Assembly: GCF_023109105.1 (NCBI RefSeq)
Contig: NZ_JALDTZ010000012.1
Location: forward strand, 1 to 64,000
DNA from: Streptococcus mitis
Lineage (GTDB): Bacteria; Bacillota; Bacilli; Lactobacillales; Streptococcaceae
Direction: 5' to 3'
DNA: 64,000 nucleotides
In this document: positions 30,047-38,721 of the stretch, one piece after another
Layout of the letters: the number at the start of each line of letters is the position of its first letter
Position numbering within the stretch: position 1 is the first letter of the stretch
The notes under the pieces: generated by a model
Told to the model about the DNA's origin: nothing
The model's input: the letters and a program-made list of their open reading frames with translations, nothing else
The model's database searches: none
Translations under genes and position numbers: made by a program

Positions 30047-30334
30047 ATGCCCGTAAGAAAATTACAATCCTATGAGGTGGACTATCAAGAAGAATTAAAC
30101 CATCAGGTTCCTCGTTATCAAGATTATACACCTGAAGCCCAATCTGATGCCAATCTCAAGGAAATCCTATTTTTTGTTAATATCGCTGTTTTTTGTATCT
30201 GTATTGCTATCTTTAGTTTTATCTTTTTAGCATTAAAATTATCAACTGCTCTTGCCTTTGCCGCAGCAATCGGCTCCAGTTTACTTGTCTTAAAAGTTCA
30301 ACGATCTATTATCAAACGAAAACGTAGAAGATAA
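30047..30334 (+). CDS. small membrane protein, DUF3270-like
   Basis: A 95-residue protein: a polar N-terminus (residues 1-45, MPVRKLQSYEVDYQEE), two adjacent membrane segments (about 46-66 and 69-87) and a strongly basic tail KRKRRR on the cytosolic side. It resembles the streptococcal DUF3270 family, recalled from memory. AAGGAGAG precedes ATG 30047. It is encoded back-to-back with an ABC exporter and tail-to-tail with ciaH. Function unknown. Confidence 0.72.
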   Translation: MPVRKLQSYEVDYQEELNHQVPRYQDYTPEAQSDANLKEILFFVNIAVFCICIAIFSFIFLALKLSTALAFAAAIGSSLLVLKVQRSIIKRKRRR

Positions 30335-30338
30335 ATCC

Positions 30339-30369
30339 AAAATATCGCCCCAGCTGGAGCGATATTTTT
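30339..30369. terminator. bidirectional terminator between the DUF3270-like gene and ciaH
   Basis: AAATATCGC and GCGATATTT arms flank CCCAGCTGGA; T-runs are present both ways. Confidence 0.85.
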
Positions 30370-31702
30370 ATTTTTTCTTTTTAGATGGTGTCTGAATGGC
30401 AATCTTCACTTCAAAGATTGTTCCTTTTGGTTTATTATCTTTAACAGTAATGCTTCCTTTTAAGGCATCTACAATTTGCTTGGCTAGGGATAATCCTAAA
30501 CCAAAACCACCTTTTTGACGGGTTCTAGCCTTGTCCACTCGATAAAAGCGGTCAAAAATTTTCTTCTTATCTTCTGTCGAAATACCGACACCGTTATCAG
30601 AAACAAGTAAATACAGATTGCGATCAGTCGCTGAAATCACAAAATCAATTTCACCATCCTCTTCAGTATATTTGATAGCATTATCAAATAGGATGGTCAT
30701 CAGTTGTTTCAATAGAAGATGATCTGTGACAATCGTTCGATGGATGCGATTTTCAAAACGGAAGACACGGTCATTTTCCGAAGCAATCATCTCATAATTT
30801 GTGAAAGTTGTATTAAAAAAGCTAGTTGGAACTTCAGCAAGTTCCGGCTTAATCCCATCATCTCTCCGAGCTAAATTCAACAAGTTTGTCGTCAAAAACC
30901 GCATATTTCGGACTTCTTCCAAACTAGACGCAATACTTTCACTCACATCCATAATGGTAGCTTCTGGCTTACGGAAAAGGGTCTCTAAACGATTTTGCAA
31001 AACAGCAAGTGGAGTTCGTAACTCATGACTAGCATTTTCCACAAAGGACTGTTGCTTCTGCATGCTCTCAAGCAGAGGACGAACACTAACCCTAGCTAGA
31101 TAGAGACTGGCAAGTAAAGACAAAATCCAGAAACTAGCCATCACAACCACAATCAATTGCTCATGCTTTTGACTGGCCTGCTCCAACTGACTAGTATTAA
31201 TCAAGACAGCCGCATACTTGATATTGGTTGAAACTGAACTAATATTCGTTTCCATCAAAATCATGCGATAGATTTCTTCTTGTCCATAGCTATTAAAAAC
31301 TTGAATCTGGTAGATATGGCCTAGTTCTTTCTTTTCTAACTTAATCTTATCCAAACCCAAGAATCGATTTCCAGAAAGGAGCTGAGTAAAATTCTTATCA
31401 AAAAGAATAACCTCCGTATTGGAGCTGACATTGGGCTTTACCTCAGTCTTGCTGGTATCTTTAGCAGCATTCTCTAAATCTTTAATCTCTTCTGTTGCCC
31501 TATTTACTGCCAGCTGAATAACTGCCTGAGGATTATTACTCAATCCATGGAGCGTATCATCCACCGAAGTATAGAGACTCGAATGCATGACTTGTAAAAT
31601 AATCAGGGTCATGGTAGAGAAAATCAGAGTGAAGACACCAAAGTTGCGAATAAAGTAGCTAAAGTCATCCGCATACCATGTTTTTTTTAGTTTACTGAAC
31701 AT
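30368..31702 (-). CDS. ciaH: sensor histidine kinase CiaH
   Basis: CiaH senses envelope and sugar-linked signals and phosphorylates CiaR, controlling competence, lysis and beta-lactam tolerance in pneumococci. The 444-residue protein has membrane segments near 18-40 and 183-205 with an extracellular sensor domain between, a HisKA box [22 protein letters not shown] near residue 225 with the phospho-His, N box DNAIKYT near 340, G1 DNGVGI near 378 and G2 [10 protein letters not shown] near 405. It overlaps ciaR by 11 bp. Confidence 0.94.
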   Translation of the reverse strand: MFSKLKKTWYADDFSYFIRNFGVFTLIFSTMTLIILQVMHSSLYTSVDDTLHGLSNNPQAVIQLAVNRATEEIKDLENAAKDTSKTEVKPNVSSNTEVILFDKNFTQLLSGNRFLGLDKIKLEKKELGHIYQIQVFNSYGQEEIYRMILMETNISSVSTNIKYAAVLINTSQLEQASQKHEQLIVVVMASFWILSLLASLYLARVSVRPLLESMQKQQSFVENASHELRTPLAVLQNRLETLFRKPEATIMDVSESIASSLEEVRNMRFLTTNLLNLARRDDGIKPELAEVPTSFFNTTFTNYEMIASENDRVFRFENRIHRTIVTDHLLLKQLMTILFDNAIKYTEEDGEIDFVISATDRNLYLLVSDNGVGISTEDKKKIFDRFYRVDKARTRQKGGFGLGLSLAKQIVDALKGSITVKDNKPKGTIFEVKIAIQTPSKKKK

Positions 31703-32366
31703 CTTTTAAAATATACCCAACACTGCGCAAGGTTTGCAAATTCTCTGCAAAAGTGGTCCCTTTTAATTTCTTACGGACTTTTGAAACATAGACTTCGACA
31801 ACCGAAATCGTTGTATCACTATCAAATCCCCAAAGACGATCAAAAATCTGTGTCTTAGGCAAAATCACATTTTGATTTTGAAGGAAATAGACTAATAAAT
31901 CGAACTCTTTCCCCAGCAATTCGACAGGAGTATCTTCAACCTTAACGGTATTTGTTGACAAATTAACTACAATATTTCCATAAGTCAAGGTGTTTTCATT
32001 AAACTTACCTGAACGTTTTAGCAGGGCTTGAATCCGCATTTTGAGTTCTTCTAAGTAGAAAGGTTTTGTCAGATAATCATCCGCTCCCAGTTCAAATCCA
32101 TGTCCCTTGTCATCCAAGCTTTCCTTGGCAGTCATAATCAGAACTGGAGTCGTAATTCCCTTTTCACGCAATTCTTTCAAGACTTGAAAACCATTTTTTT
32201 CTGGCAACATCAAATCGAGCAAAATCAAGTCATAGACGCCACTCTCAGCTTCGTAGAGACCTTCTTCCCCATCAAATACCTGCATGACATCCGCAAAATC
32301 GTCTAAAAAGTCAAATACTGAATTTGACAGGCCTAGGTCATCCTCAACCAATAAGATTTTTATCAT
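31692..32366 (-). CDS. ciaR: response regulator CiaR
   Basis: A 224-residue OmpR-type regulator. The receiver domain has the acidic pair in VEDDLG near residue 8, the phospho-acceptor Asp in [13 protein letters not shown] near residue 51, and Lys in MTAKES near 101. The winged-helix domain follows ([22 protein letters not shown]). CiaR activates genes with direct TTTAAG repeats, including small RNAs, in pneumococci. Start ATG 32366 has AAGGAGGAG upstream; the longer reading from 32393 begins in the -10 box. Confidence 0.95.
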   Translation of the reverse strand: MIKILLVEDDLGLSNSVFDFLDDFADVMQVFDGEEGLYEAESGVYDLILLDLMLPEKNGFQVLKELREKGITTPVLIMTAKESLDDKGHGFELGADDYLTKPFYLEELKMRIQALLKRSGKFNENTLTYGNIVVNLSTNTVKVEDTPVELLGKEFDLLVYFLQNQNVILPKTQIFDRLWGFDSDTTISVVEVYVSKVRKKLKGTTFAENLQTLRSVGYILKDVQ

Positions 32367-32391
32367 GAGAAACTCCTCCTTAATTAAAACC

Positions 32392-32411
32392 ATTATACCA
32401 AATTTGCCTTA
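32392..32411 (-). promoter_or_regulatory. ciaR promoter with possible CiaR half-site
   Basis: On the minus strand TTTAAG-GCAAA-TTTGGTATAAT: a -10 box TATAAT directly after TTTAAG-N5-TTT. The known CiaR site is TTTAAG-N5-TTTAAG, so only the first half matches fully. Autoregulation is possible but weakly supported. Confidence 0.4.
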
Positions 32412-32412
32412 A

Positions 32413-32459
32413 AAAAAACTCAACTCCCTCTTACTTTAAGAGAGAAAGTTGAGTTTTTA
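32413..32459. terminator. terminator between pepN and ciaR
   Basis: AAAACTCAACT and AAGTTGAGTTTTT arms plus an inner CTCTT/AAGAG pairing. On the plus strand it points to the 3' end of pepN; on the minus strand it has a T-run that ends pepN before the ciaR promoter. Confidence 0.8.
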
Positions 32460-32474
32460 TTATTTTACGAATGT

Positions 32475-35021
32475 TTAAGCTTTCCCATATTGAAGAACGA
32501 CTGCTTCCACTGCAGATTTTTCACGGTTAATCAAGTCAACACGCGCTGCAATGTCCTTGATTCCCATGCCGATATTACGGCTAAGAGCAAGGTCAGAAAG
32601 TTGTGGTTCAAAGAACTCCTTGTATTCCGCCAAGCGTTGTTCTGTCTTAAATACATGGGCAGGAAGGATAACAAAACTATCAAAGCTCATATCTCCTCCA
32701 AGAGCTGCCTTAATCCAAACCCAGTTTTCACGCGCCCAAGACCAAGCTGTTTCCTGAGTTGCTTGATGAGATAGGAAATGATTATACCAAGCTGACAAGT
32801 CTTGTGGTTTGACAACAAATTTGTCCTTCCAAGAAGCAATCAAGGTTTGGATATTGTCCGCATCTTTACTATAGGCAAGAGCACCTGCCAACTGACGTTT
32901 AAAGACAGCATCTGTTGCGTGAGTATAAATATCAAGATAAAGTGCTAGCAAGTCTTTAGTCTCATGATGTTTCATCTCATTGATAAGGACTTGGGAACGG
33001 ATTGCTGCTGGAAGTCCTGCAAGATTCTCCTTGTGAGCTGCGAAGATTTGGCTAGCTTCTTGGCTAGCTTCTGCATCATTTGAGCGAATCATCATAGAAA
33101 TGGTCAACTGACGAACCAATTCATCCTCATCTGATTCTCCGTCTTTAGCTTCAAAACCAAGACGGTTATAGTTATGACGAGCCAATTTAGCAACCAGACC
33201 GTTAAAGGCTTTCTCAGCTTCTGTACCTTCATCGATAAAGCGCTCAAGGGCAGAAATTACTTGAGAAACAGCTGAAACGACAAGATAAGATTCTTCCTTA
33301 GCAAGTTTATCAAGGACTGGGAGCAAGTCTGCATAAGAAATGTGACCCGCTTCAGCAAGCAGACGACGTTCTTGAACGATCTGTAGTTTACTTGTGTTAT
33401 CAAGCTCAACTAGGTCAGCAAGAACAGCATCTAACAAGTCTCCTTGATAGTCTGTAATGTAGTGGGCTGTATTTTCTGTGTTGAGACGAAGTGCTGTTTT
33501 GTTTTCTGCAAGAAGAGCTGCGTAGCCAGGGATTTCGATACTTTCAGTTTCAAGTGTATCTGGCAAGCCTTTCCAGTTGCTGTTGAGTGGCACCACCCAG
33601 AGACGGTTCTTGTCTTCGTGCTCACCGATGAAGAATTGTTTTTGTGAAATCTTCAAGACATCATTTTCAACTTTGACAGTAAGAACTGGGTAACCAGGTT
33701 GTTCTAACCAAGAATCCATGAAGGCTGCCACATCACGTCCTGATGCTTGACCAAGGGCATCCCAAAGGTCACGACCAATGGTGTTGCTGTATTGGTGTTT
33801 TTCAAAGTAAGCGTGCAAACCTTTGGCAAAATCTGCATCACCTAGCCAACGACGAAGCATGTGCATGAGGCGGCTTCCTTTGGCATAGACGATAGCACCG
33901 TCAAAGAGCGTATTGATTTCATCTGGGTGTTTGACTTCGACGTGAACAGACTGTACGCCATCCGTCGCGTCACGTTTCAAGGCAGACGGAACACCTCCTG
34001 TTTGGAAATCTTCAAAGATATTCCAGCTTGGCTCGATGGCATCCACACAAACGTATTCCATCATATTGGCAAAACTTTCATTGAGCCAAAGGTCATCCCA
34101 CCATTTCATAGTCACGAGGTTACCGAACCATTGGTGAGCCAATTCATGTGCCACAACAAGGGCAACTTGTTGACGACTAGCAAATGTTGAGTTCTCATCC
34201 ACAACCAAGTAAACTTCACGGTAAGTCACTAGCCCCCAGTTTTCCATAGCACCTGCTGAGAAGTCAGGAAGGGCGATATGAAGAGATTGAGGGATTGGGT
34301 ACTTAACTCCGTAGTAATCTTCGTAAAACTCAATTGAGCGAACAGCGATGTCCAATGAGAAATCAAGGTTAGAAAGTGGGTGAGCTTTGGTTGAGTAGAC
34401 ACCTACAAGGGTACCGTTTTTAGTTTTTGCGGTCACACCTTGCAAATCACCAGCAACAAAGGCTAACAAGTAAGAAGACATACGAGGTGTTGTTTCAAAT
34501 TTCCAGATACCTGTTTCCTTGCGGTTTTCAACATCGATTTCTGGCATGTTAGACAAGGCCAATTCACCTTCTGCTTGGTCAAAACGTAGAGAGAGGTCAA
34601 AAGTTGCTTTAGCTTCTGGCTCATCCACACATGGGAAGGCTTCACGGGCAAAGTGGCTCTCAAACTGTGTAGACAAGACTTCCTTCTTGACTCCATCAAC
34701 AGTGTAATAAGAAGGGTAAATCCCTGTCATGTTATCTGTAATTTTTCCTGAGAAAGCGATAACCACTTCAACTTGACCTGCTTCTGCAAGTTCGATATGA
34801 AGGGCTTCGTTTTCGTTTTCAACTGTGAATGGGCGAGCTTGACCTGCAACCTCAACTGAAGTAATTTCCAAGTCTTTTTGGTGAAGGGAAATACGTTCAC
34901 TTCTTGCTTGACCAGTGATGGTCACCTTCCCGGAAAAGGTCTTGGTCTCACGACTCAAGTCTAAAAATAAATCATAATGTTCAGGAACAAATGTTTCAAT
35001 ATAATGTTCTACTGCTTTCAT
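32475..35021 (-). CDS. pepN: aminopeptidase N (M1 family)
   Basis: PepN is the main cytosolic lysyl/alanyl aminopeptidase feeding amino acids from peptides. The 848-residue protein has the exopeptidase motif GAMENWG near residue 255 and the zinc site HELAHQWFGNLVTMKWWDDLWLNESFA near residue 291 (HExxH-x18-E). The N-terminal beta domain and a C-terminal helical ERAP1-like domain complete it. I choose the second of two consecutive ATG codons (35021) for better spacing to AGGAG; 35024 is possible. Confidence 0.95.
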   Translation of the reverse strand: MKAVEHYIETFVPEHYDLFLDLSRETKTFSGKVTITGQARSERISLHQKDLEITSVEVAGQARPFTVENENEALHIELAEAGQVEVVIAFSGKITDNMTGIYPSYYTVDGVKKEVLSTQFESHFAREAFPCVDEPEAKATFDLSLRFDQAEGELALSNMPEIDVENRKETGIWKFETTPRMSSYLLAFVAGDLQGVTAKTKNGTLVGVYSTKAHPLSNLDFSLDIAVRSIEFYEDYYGVKYPIPQSLHIALPDFSAGAMENWGLVTYREVYLVVDENSTFASRQQVALVVAHELAHQWFGNLVTMKWWDDLWLNESFANMMEYVCVDAIEPSWNIFEDFQTGGVPSALKRDATDGVQSVHVEVKHPDEINTLFDGAIVYAKGSRLMHMLRRWLGDADFAKGLHAYFEKHQYSNTIGRDLWDALGQASGRDVAAFMDSWLEQPGYPVLTVKVENDVLKISQKQFFIGEHEDKNRLWVVPLNSNWKGLPDTLETESIEIPGYAALLAENKTALRLNTENTAHYITDYQGDLLDAVLADLVELDNTSKLQIVQERRLLAEAGHISYADLLPVLDKLAKEESYLVVSAVSQVISALERFIDEGTEAEKAFNGLVAKLARHNYNRLGFEAKDGESDEDELVRQLTISMMIRSNDAEASQEASQIFAAHKENLAGLPAAIRSQVLINEMKHHETKDLLALYLDIYTHATDAVFKRQLAGALAYSKDADNIQTLIASWKDKFVVKPQDLSAWYNHFLSHQATQETAWSWARENWVWIKAALGGDMSFDSFVILPAHVFKTEQRLAEYKEFFEPQLSDLALSRNIGMGIKDIAARVDLINREKSAVEAVVLQYGKA

Positions 35022-35100
35022 CATATTCTCCTATTCTAAATTTCTGAGCTTTTGCTCTAGTTCAAACATACCTATTTTATCATATTTTAAGTCAGAAAAA

Positions 35101-35127
35101 AGTTTTGGACGGCGATTTCCAAAACTT
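35101..35127 (-). terminator. terminator after the ASCH gene
   Basis: AGTTTTGGA and TCCAAAACT arms around an 8-nt loop, with TTTTTT on the minus strand. Confidence 0.78.
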
Positions 35128-35143
35128 TCTTCCTTCTAGTAGT

Positions 35144-35584
35144 CTACAGAGGGTAGACCTTGCGAAATTCTTCCAAAACAACCTTGCTGTCAGGGGTAAA
35201 AGTCAACCCCGCTTCCTCCAGCCACTCAGCGAAACAGTCCTCATGAACCTGACGCCAATAAGCTAGGGATTTGTCACCTTCACCTTCCTTGAAGGCATGA
35301 TCAGCTGACACTTGATGAAAAGGCTGAACGGAAACCTTTGTAATTTCGACAATGCAGACAGCCTGATCTTGGCTGTCTAAAATGATGTCAAAGGTGCCTT
35401 CTCGTGGAAGAGGTTCGTTATCAACTGCATAAAGGTCGTAGGCTGACGCTGTTGCTGTCTTTTCGCCTTTTAAAACCAAATCTGCCAAGAAATCGGCTTC
35501 CACTCCAAAAGCCCAGGCATCTATCTCATCTCCGATAGAAGGATTGATTTGCTTGTATTTATTCCACATTTCTTGAGGTGTCAT
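35144..35584 (-). CDS. ASCH domain protein
   Basis: A 146-residue protein matching the stand-alone ASCH family: MWNKYKQINPSIGDEIDAWAFG at the start, LVLKGEKTATAS (the GxKxxT-type motif) near residue 37, and EEFRKVYPL at the end. ASCH domains have a PUA-like RNA-binding fold and some have ribonuclease or amidohydrolase activity. It is the last gene of a compact leftward cluster and overlaps the PEP-utiliser-like gene by 26 bp. AAGGAG precedes the ATG. Confidence 0.85.
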   Translation of the reverse strand: MTPQEMWNKYKQINPSIGDEIDAWAFGVEADFLADLVLKGEKTATASAYDLYAVDNEPLPREGTFDIILDSQDQAVCIVEITKVSVQPFHQVSADHAFKEGEGDKSLAYWRQVHEDCFAEWLEEAGLTFTPDSKVVLEEFRKVYPL

Positions 35585-36428
35585 GGTTGCTCCTTTGTAA
35601 TTTTTTACTTACTTCTTTTACACGTTTGAGGTGGTCTGGATGGTCAATCTCTACATTAAAAATATCTGGAATAGAACTGTAGTGGATAATGCACTTGAAA
35701 CCCATCTGATTCATTTTTTGTATGAAAGAATCATTCAGATAGCCTGCCACTGCAAAGTCAATCTTTTTCGCCCTTGCTTTTTCCTGCATTTGTCTTAGCA
35801 TATCTAACATTATTGGACTTTCCATATCATGCCATTGACTGTTTCTCACAGTCGCAAAAACAAAAGAAGTCAAATCATTCATTCCAACCATAATCTTTGA
35901 AATACCCGTTTCCAGTATCCTGTCCAAGTCAAAATACGCTGACGGTAATTCAATCATCGTGCCGATTTTCCCAGTAAAACCATGCTGACGTAATACTGTA
36001 ATAACTTGCTTTAACTGCTCAGCATCATTGACAAAAGGAAAAATAACAGACAGATTGGGATTATTTTGATAAACATCTGTAACGACATTTGCCTCAGCCT
36101 GAAATTCATCTGGACACGCTAATAAATGCCTGATTCCTCTGTATCCAAATAAGGGGTGGCGTTCATCAAAATACTCTTTAGTCCCGTCTAGACTATTTGC
36201 TTCTGCATTTGTTAGTTCTGAAAAGCGATACCAGACTTCTTCATCTGAGTACAAATGACAAATAGTGTCTAGATAATCTTTCACAAATCGCTGACAACTT
36301 GGTAATAGTATGTTTTGGTTTAGTTCTCTCAACAAGTATTCCCCACGAATCAAGCCGACGTGGTGCAATAAATGGGGATAAACTTTTTCAACAATTTTTT
36401 CGCCACTAAGAGCTAGTTGGTTTTGCAT
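35559..36428 (-). CDS. stand-alone PEP-utilising-enzyme C-terminal-like (TIM barrel) protein
   Basis: A 289-residue protein resembling only the C-terminal PEP/pyruvate-binding barrel of PEP synthase and PTS enzyme I. Seen: YRFSELTNAEANSLDGTKEY (compare R-x-SD/T-NEY), HPLFGYRGIRHLL (compare NPxLGxRG), GTMIELPSAYFDLDRIL (compare GxMxExP) and IMVGMNDLTSF (compare GSNDLTQ). The phosphohistidine and ATP-grasp parts are absent, and no catalytic GxCGE/GICGQ cysteine is seen; FAVAGYLND stands at that place. So it may be a binding or regulatory relative. Start 36428 is favoured by GAGGTG spacing; 36434 is an alternative. Confidence 0.7.
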   Translation of the reverse strand: MQNQLALSGEKIVEKVYPHLLHHVGLIRGEYLLRELNQNILLPSCQRFVKDYLDTICHLYSDEEVWYRFSELTNAEANSLDGTKEYFDERHPLFGYRGIRHLLACPDEFQAEANVVTDVYQNNPNLSVIFPFVNDAEQLKQVITVLRQHGFTGKIGTMIELPSAYFDLDRILETGISKIMVGMNDLTSFVFATVRNSQWHDMESPIMLDMLRQMQEKARAKKIDFAVAGYLNDSFIQKMNQMGFKCIIHYSSIPDIFNVEIDHPDHLKRVKEVSKKLQRSNHDTSRNVE

Positions 36429-36469
36429 GTCCATTCACCTCGTCTTAAAAGATACAATATCAGATATCA

Positions 36470-37198
36470 TTATACGACACTTTCCTCTAGTTCAAAAGCT
36501 TCATAGGGTTCAACTATCTCATATCCTAAAAATTCTGCTATTTTTTTGGAAGCCTCGTTATGAGCATCCCAAAGAGGAAACATATCTCTCTTTAAACTCT
36601 CTAGAATCATTGCAGCACCAAGCTTTTTAGCAAATCCATTCCCTTGTTCATTTGGTCTAGTTGCAACTTCCACTTCAACTGCTCCTTGGTAAACTAACCC
36701 TGAGGAAATCCCAGCAATCAGTTCTTTATTTTTAAGAATCACAAAACCAAATCCACCTTTTAAATCAAAATCCTGATAGTGCTCAAAATCTCCCTGTAAA
36801 TCTTGTGACCATTCTTCCTCAGAAAAGCAGTCATAAATATGATTATCAATAGGCACAATATTGTAACCTTCCTCTAACTGACTAACTAGATTATTTAGAA
36901 ATTCAACTTGAAAATTTGCCTTATCTTTAAAAGAATAGCGAGTAAAAGAAATTAGCCCCACTTTCCTATGCAAAAAATCTTGCCAATTGGTATTTTCTGA
37001 AATAATAATCTTATAATCTAAACCATATTTCCTAACAAAATCTTCCCAAAATCTGGAATTCACCTCCCCTGCTAAGTATAAAAAATTCCCAACATCATAA
37101 AAGCTTGTTGTCCTATCACTGTTTCGGTAGACAGTTCCGATTTGAGATTTAAGACCATAGAGAACCATATTTTTCTTCCATGTTTTAAATAGTTCCAT
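36470..37198 (-). CDS. GNAT family acetyltransferase (ZmaR-like GNAT_acetyltran family)
   Basis: A 242-residue protein: a divergent N-terminal domain followed by a GNAT fold in the last 110 residues. The acetyl-CoA loop is VEVEVATRPNEQGNGFAKKLGAAMILESL near residue 183 with Q/R-x-x-G-x-G/A. The two-part shape resembles the family that includes the zwittermicin self-resistance acetyltransferase. Substrate unknown. It overlaps the NUDIX gene stop by 14 bp, so the two are translationally linked. Confidence 0.78.
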   Translation of the reverse strand: MELFKTWKKNMVLYGLKSQIGTVYRNSDRTTSFYDVGNFLYLAGEVNSRFWEDFVRKYGLDYKIIISENTNWQDFLHRKVGLISFTRYSFKDKANFQVEFLNNLVSQLEEGYNIVPIDNHIYDCFSEEEWSQDLQGDFEHYQDFDLKGGFGFVILKNKELIAGISSGLVYQGAVEVEVATRPNEQGNGFAKKLGAAMILESLKRDMFPLWDAHNEASKKIAEFLGYEIVEPYEAFELEESVV

Positions 37199-37685
37199 TA
37201 TTCACCTTCTTCACATTCCAATTTCTATAGCTTGTCAGTTCTAATTCTGGAAATCCTAGTAACTCTGCCTTAACCTTCAAGACTAATGGCGATGCGTTTT
37301 CTTCTGTGATTTCTTGAATATCCTTCCAAATATATCCATGAGAGTCATTCGCACCATCAGAAACAGCTTCAGAAATCGTAACTTGAGGTTCCTCCTCGTT
37401 TATCTCAATATCATAAAAGGCCATAATATGATGTACGGCGAAGTTTTGCCCATTTTCTTGAACTAGCACATCATAGATTCTAGGGTTTGAATAATCTCTA
37501 AGCGTATACCCCGTCTCTTCCATAACTTCCCTCTTGAGAGTTTCTGTCAACCCCTCACCTAGTTTCTGACTACCACCAGGTAAATCATAACGATTTTGAT
37601 AAGGGCCTCTCGTTTTTTCAATGCAGAGAAGTCTACCATCTTGAAGACAGACTCCGTATACACCAAAATGATGTTTGATTTCCAT
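37185..37685 (-). CDS. NUDIX hydrolase
   Basis: A 166-residue NUDIX protein with a complete box GGSQKLGEGLTETLKREVMEE near residue 37 (G-x5-E-x7-REVxEE-x-G). It starts HHFGVYGVCLQDGRLLCIEK as the MutT-like group does. Substrate unknown. GGAGGGGGTGG precedes the ATG only 10 bp downstream of the SDR stop. It sits with SDR, GNAT, DUF2829 and ASCH genes in one run. Confidence 0.87.
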   Translation of the reverse strand: MEIKHHFGVYGVCLQDGRLLCIEKTRGPYQNRYDLPGGSQKLGEGLTETLKREVMEETGYTLRDYSNPRIYDVLVQENGQNFAVHHIMAFYDIEINEEEPQVTISEAVSDGANDSHGYIWKDIQEITEENASPLVLKVKAELLGFPELELTSYRNWNVKKVNNGTI

Positions 37686-37695
37686 CCACCCCCTC

Positions 37696-38394
37696 CTACT
37701 TCAAACTCCAGCCACCATCTATTGTCAATATTTGTCCTTGCATGGCAGATGCCTTTCCACTGGCTAAGAAGAGACTGACTTCTGCCACTTCCTCTGGCTC
37801 AATCCAGCGCTTGATTGGCGTTTCGCTAGCCACCCAGTCAGCCAATCCACCTGGCTCAAAGTCCGCAGCAGTCATAGCTGTCTTGACTGCTCCTGGAGCG
37901 ATACCAAAGACCTGAATCCCAGCTTCAGCATAGTCTAGAGCCAATTGCTTGGTAAAGCCAGCCAAGGCGTGCTTAGACGAGGTATAGGCGTGACCACCAC
38001 CGCCTGCCAGGCTTGAAGCAATGGAGCACATATTGATAATGATTCCTTTTTTATTCTCCAGCATTTGTGTCAAATAATGTCGAGCCAACTCCACTGGAGT
38101 CACATAGTTGATTTCAAAAATCTCTTGAATTTCCTGGGCAGATTGTTCTAGTAAAGGTTTGTAATCATCCAAAACTCCAGCCGTATTGCAGAGAACATCC
38201 ACCTGAGGGCACCAGTCAAAAATTGGTTCCAAGTCAAGCGTTAAATCACGTTGTAAAAAGTGGAAATCACCGTCTAAGACTGGATTTTCTCCTTGATCTA
38301 CACCATAAACCTGATAACCTTTTTCTAAAAATAGACGAGCCTGGGCAAGACCGATACCTGAGCTAACGCCTGTAATCAGTACACGTTTAGTCAT
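37696..38394 (-). CDS. short-chain dehydrogenase/reductase
   Basis: A 232-residue SDR of the FabG-like classical type. The NAD(P) loop TGVSSGIG lies at residues 8-15, NTAG near residue 72 (variant of NNAG), the catalytic Ser in MCSIASSLAGG near residue 123 and Tyr-x-x-x-Lys as YTSSK near residue 138. The C-terminal MQGQILTIDGGWSLK is typical of FabG relatives. The substrate is unknown; it is not part of a fatty-acid cluster. It overlaps the DUF2829 gene by 8 bp. Confidence 0.88.
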   Translation of the reverse strand: MTKRVLITGVSSGIGLAQARLFLEKGYQVYGVDQGENPVLDGDFHFLQRDLTLDLEPIFDWCPQVDVLCNTAGVLDDYKPLLEQSAQEIQEIFEINYVTPVELARHYLTQMLENKKGIIINMCSIASSLAGGGGHAYTSSKHALAGFTKQLALDYAEAGIQVFGIAPGAVKTAMTAADFEPGGLADWVASETPIKRWIEPEEVAEVSLFLASGKASAMQGQILTIDGGWSLK

Positions 38395-38623
38395 GGACTT
38401 CCACCCAATCTGTCGCTAAGACATCACAAGGAGTTGGGCTCCACATAGAAAAACCTTCCCCTTCACCTGATACGTTGATGAGGAAATAGGGTGTCACTTC
38501 AAGGGCGACGCCATTTTGTTCAATGGTATCAAAGAGCTGGACATAGTTTTCAGCTCCACTCCAACCAGTACGCACATATTTCTTTTTTGCCTTTAGTCCA
38601 GGCAAGATTTCTTCAAATGTCAT
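38387..38623 (-). CDS. DUF2829 (Tad2-type) small protein
   Basis: A 78-residue protein with the DUF2829 pattern: FEEILPGLKAKKKYVRTGW (conserved basic residue plus W), a central aromatic strand, and a C-terminal MWSPTPCDVLATDWVEV (conserved W-x-P-x-x-x-D-x-x-x-x-DW). Phage members of this family, named Tad2, sequester the cyclic nucleotide signal of the Thoeris defence system. Here the gene is chromosomal with no phage genes around it, at the head of the SDR-NUDIX-GNAT run. Whether it binds a nucleotide is inference. Confidence 0.82.
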   Translation of the reverse strand: MTFEEILPGLKAKKKYVRTGWSGAENYVQLFDTIEQNGVALEVTPYFLINVSGEGEGFSMWSPTPCDVLATDWVEVHD

Positions 38624-38666
38624 GATTTTCTCCTTTGTTATCTATAACCCTTAATTTCATTATAAC

Positions 38667-38692
38667 AAAAAACCGCTTTCCAACGGCTTTTT
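38667..38692 (-). terminator. hairpin after DUF2829 promoter side / aldo-keto reductase region
   Basis: AAAAAACCG and CGGCTTTTT arms around CTTTCCAA. It lies upstream of the DUF2829 start and downstream of the aldo/keto reductase stop on the minus strand, so it ends the latter. Confidence 0.6.
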
Positions 38693-38721
38693 GACTATGA
38701 TTTCTGAATTGCAAATTCCCC

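Noticed and set aside
35144..38623. Prophage or genomic island
   Set aside because: No integrase, attachment repeats or structural phage genes are present, although a Tad2-type gene occurs.
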